Assembly: GCF_015546965.1 (NCBI RefSeq)
Contig: NZ_JADMUF010000002.1
Location: 282,278-346,277 of the forward strand
DNA length: 64,000 nt
Direction of reading: 5' to 3'
DNA from: Collinsella aerofaciens
GTDB taxonomy: Bacteria > Actinomycetota > Coriobacteriia > Coriobacteriales > Coriobacteriaceae
The first letter of the stretch is position 1. Every line of letters starts with the position of its first letter. Position numbers and translations under genes: made by a program. Positions 62,529 to 64,000 of the stretch are shown piece by piece. Under the pieces are notes generated by a model. It had not been told where the DNA came from, ran no database searches, and was given only the letters and a program-made list of their open reading frames with translations.

Positions 62529-63170
62529 CTATTGATATAGGTAAGCGATGGCGGTTCCGGTGTGGACTTGGATCGTGGCTGTTGACCTGACGACGTTGCT
62601 GATGCCCGTGTCGGCCAAAAAGCCCAGGGGGCTGTGGTCTAGCTCCCATTCTAGGCCGTGTTCGCTTACCTCGGTGCTGGGGGCTATGGCGATGATGGAG
62701 AACGTCTTGCCTTCGGCACCTTCGATGGTCCACGATTCGCCTGCGCGAAGGAAGCGGGCGACCACCTTATCCTCGGCGATCCAGATAGGGGCATCCTCGT
62801 AGCCTGCAAGCAGCCCCAGTACGGAAAGCGCCATGTCCGGACGGCCGCCAGTGGCGCAGGTCGCAACTACTTCGGCACCTGGCCAGCGGCGACGGACGGA
62901 ATCGAGCGCCAGTGCCAGATCGGTATAGTCCTTGTACGGGTCGTGGCGCTCAACTTCAAAGTCCTCAGCGGCATCAACAAGAGCGCGACCGGCTTCGCTT
63001 ACCGTATCGGCGTCCCCTACATATACGTCGCAGCCCAATCCCGCGCCCAGCAGCGCGTCGAGTCCGCGGTCCACGGCGACAACGTGATCGCACTCCCCTG
63101 CTAGCCGACGCAACAGATCCGCGCTCGCCACCACGGGCGAGCCGCAGACCACTAATACCTTGCAAGCCAC
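62529..63170 (-). CDS. Thiamine pyrophosphokinase
   Basis: 213 residues. Transfers pyrophosphate from ATP to thiamine. VAVDRGLDALLGAGL and VGDADTVSEAG near the start, ERHDPYKDYTDLALALD (the Asp-rich site) and ATGGRPDMAL, where the family has GxxGGRxDH; the final His is Met here. The C-terminal beta domain has GLEWELDHSPLGF and ISN. Family call is firm. It is 9 nt from the HAD gene. Confidence 0.9.
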   Translation of the reverse strand: MACKVLVVCGSPVVASADLLRRLAGECDHVVAVDRGLDALLGAGLGCDVYVGDADTVSEAGRALVDAAEDFEVERHDPYKDYTDLALALDSVRRRWPGAEVVATCATGGRPDMALSVLGLLAGYEDAPIWIAEDKVVARFLRAGESWTIEGAEGKTFSIIAIAPSTEVSEHGLEWELDHSPLGFLADTGISNVVRSTATIQVHTGTAIAYLYQ

Positions 63171-63179
63171 AGCCCTCGC

Positions 63180-63869
63180 CTATCCCTCAAACGAAAGCAC
63201 GCGGGCCAGATCCAGCTCCTCGTAGCTGTCGATAAAGATATCGCAGTTGGCGAGCACGTCGTCGCGCTTCATGCGGCCGTGCGGGTCATAGATGCCCACG
63301 CGCTTAAAGCCGGCAGAGCCAGAGCTCTTTAGGCCAAAGACGGCGTCCTCAAACACCCAAGCGCGCTCAAACTTGCGCCCATGGCGCTCCTCCAAGCGAC
63401 GCAGCGCAAGTTCATACACATCCGGGAACTGTTTGGAGCGTCCCGCCTCGCCCGTCGTGGTAACAAACTCCATGTACGCGTCAAGCCCGGCACCAGCGAG
63501 TGCAGACTTTACCAGCTCGGCCGGCGTGGACGTAGCCACGCACATGGCGATACCGGCCTCCTGCGCCTGCTTCAAAAATGCCAGAAGCCCCTCGCGCGGC
63601 GGCACCTTGGAGTAGCCGTCGATCAGGATGTCGCTCAGTTCGCGATACAACTCTTCGCCATCTGTGCCAATGCCCCAAGTGTCGTGGTAGGCCTGGCACT
63701 CGTCCTCGAGCGACAAGTGCTCAAATTGGGCAAAATCGTCGACCGTCACGTCAACTCCGTGGCGGTGCAATAACTCGGGCTGGGCATAGGCCCAAACGGG
63801 GGTGCTATTCACCAGTGTGCCGTCGCAATCGAAAATAAAAGCGACATTATGGGCGGCGGTCTGGGACAT
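63180..63869 (-). CDS. HAD-superfamily phosphatase (subfamily IA)
   Basis: 229 residues. Catalytic DCDGTLVNS at 14-22, the second motif in VATSTPAELVKS, and VFEDAVFGLKSS with the acidic pair. Beta-phosphoglucomutase/phosphatase-like; substrate unknown. ATG 63869 has AAAGG 7 nt upstream, preferred over the in-frame start at 63890. Confidence 0.9.
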   Translation of the reverse strand: MSQTAAHNVAFIFDCDGTLVNSTPVWAYAQPELLHRHGVDVTVDDFAQFEHLSLEDECQAYHDTWGIGTDGEELYRELSDILIDGYSKVPPREGLLAFLKQAQEAGIAMCVATSTPAELVKSALAGAGLDAYMEFVTTTGEAGRSKQFPDVYELALRRLEERHGRKFERAWVFEDAVFGLKSSGSAGFKRVGIYDPHGRMKRDDVLANCDIFIDSYEELDLARVLSFEG

Positions 63870-64000
63870 AAACGTACCTTTCGATGTCAAATGGTAAACA
63901 ACCTGCTAAAAACGTTTTACCAAGGTCGCGCGCGCAGACGTGGTGTAAGAGTGTCCTGAGGTCCGTCGCTGCAAGCCCCGATGTTACTCCTTCTTGAGGC

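Overview
The window looks like chromosome of a high-GC Gram-positive gut actinobacterium of the class Coriobacteriia, most likely Collinsella. This rests on the GC-rich core genes, the gene families and the surface and mobile elements seen; no 16S gene is present, so the genus is an inference.

Layout. 0-5.7 kb: the 3' part of a short-chain dehydrogenase, an IS30 remnant starting in a perfect 36-bp palindrome, a fused ABC transporter with a small membrane partner, a DUF1648 protein and a scar holding an excisionase pseudogene and a long-hairpin repeat. 5.75-23.2 kb: tRNA-Pro and an almost unbroken minus-strand run of core genes (ABC-F, M50 protease, scpA, scpB, rluB, cmk, plsC, ispH, DUF512, der, plsY, gpsA, rpe, cysteine desulfurase, Nif3, zinc-ribbon protein, coaBC), many with start-stop overlaps. 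23.0-24.5 kb: a segmental duplication carrying tRNA-Ala(GGC), with tRNA-Met/Ile2(CAT) between the copies.

24.5-44.9 kb is an accessory, defence-rich island. It holds a PD-(D/E)xK-like protein, tRNA-Val(CAC), a DUF3825 protein, a Doc-type toxin pair, a RelE/Phd pair, a DUF3990/XRE pair with a 43-bp operator, an orphan nucleotidyltransferase, an AbiL-like RloB/AAA pair, a truncated Abi_2 gene, a DUF3644 protein, a candidate retron, a YafQ/DinJ pair and an unrecognised three-gene operon with a four-helix membrane protein. Four copies (two intact, two broken) of one sortase-anchored surface-protein gene lie between these modules and probably served as recombination substrates.

The most interesting locus is 36.8-38.6 kb. 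A retron-type reverse transcriptase (NAxxH, YADD, VTG motifs) runs through a T7 tract into an overlapping -1-frame trypsin-like protease with an intact His-Asp-Ser triad. Just upstream is a promoter and a short leader bounded by 11-nt complementary arms, with a UUAGC motif after the first arm, as in retron non-coding RNAs. I read it as a protease-effector retron whose RT and protease are joined by frameshifting or slippage, or recently split by an indel.

44.9-61.6 kb is a minus-strand capsule or cell-wall polysaccharide cluster headed by a LoaP/NusG-like antiterminator: initiating sugar transferase, WbuB-like glycosyltransferase, CapE-CapF-CapG (UDP-L-FucNAc), GT4, EpsG-like polymerase, GT2, Wzx flippase, aminotransferase, ATP-grasp ligase, epimerase, RfbA and RfbB. 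Base composition is mosaic, with an AT-rich wzx/GT2/wzy block between GC-rich sugar-nucleotide genes. 62.3-64.0 kb: a third tRNA-Ala, thiamine pyrophosphokinase and a HAD phosphatase.
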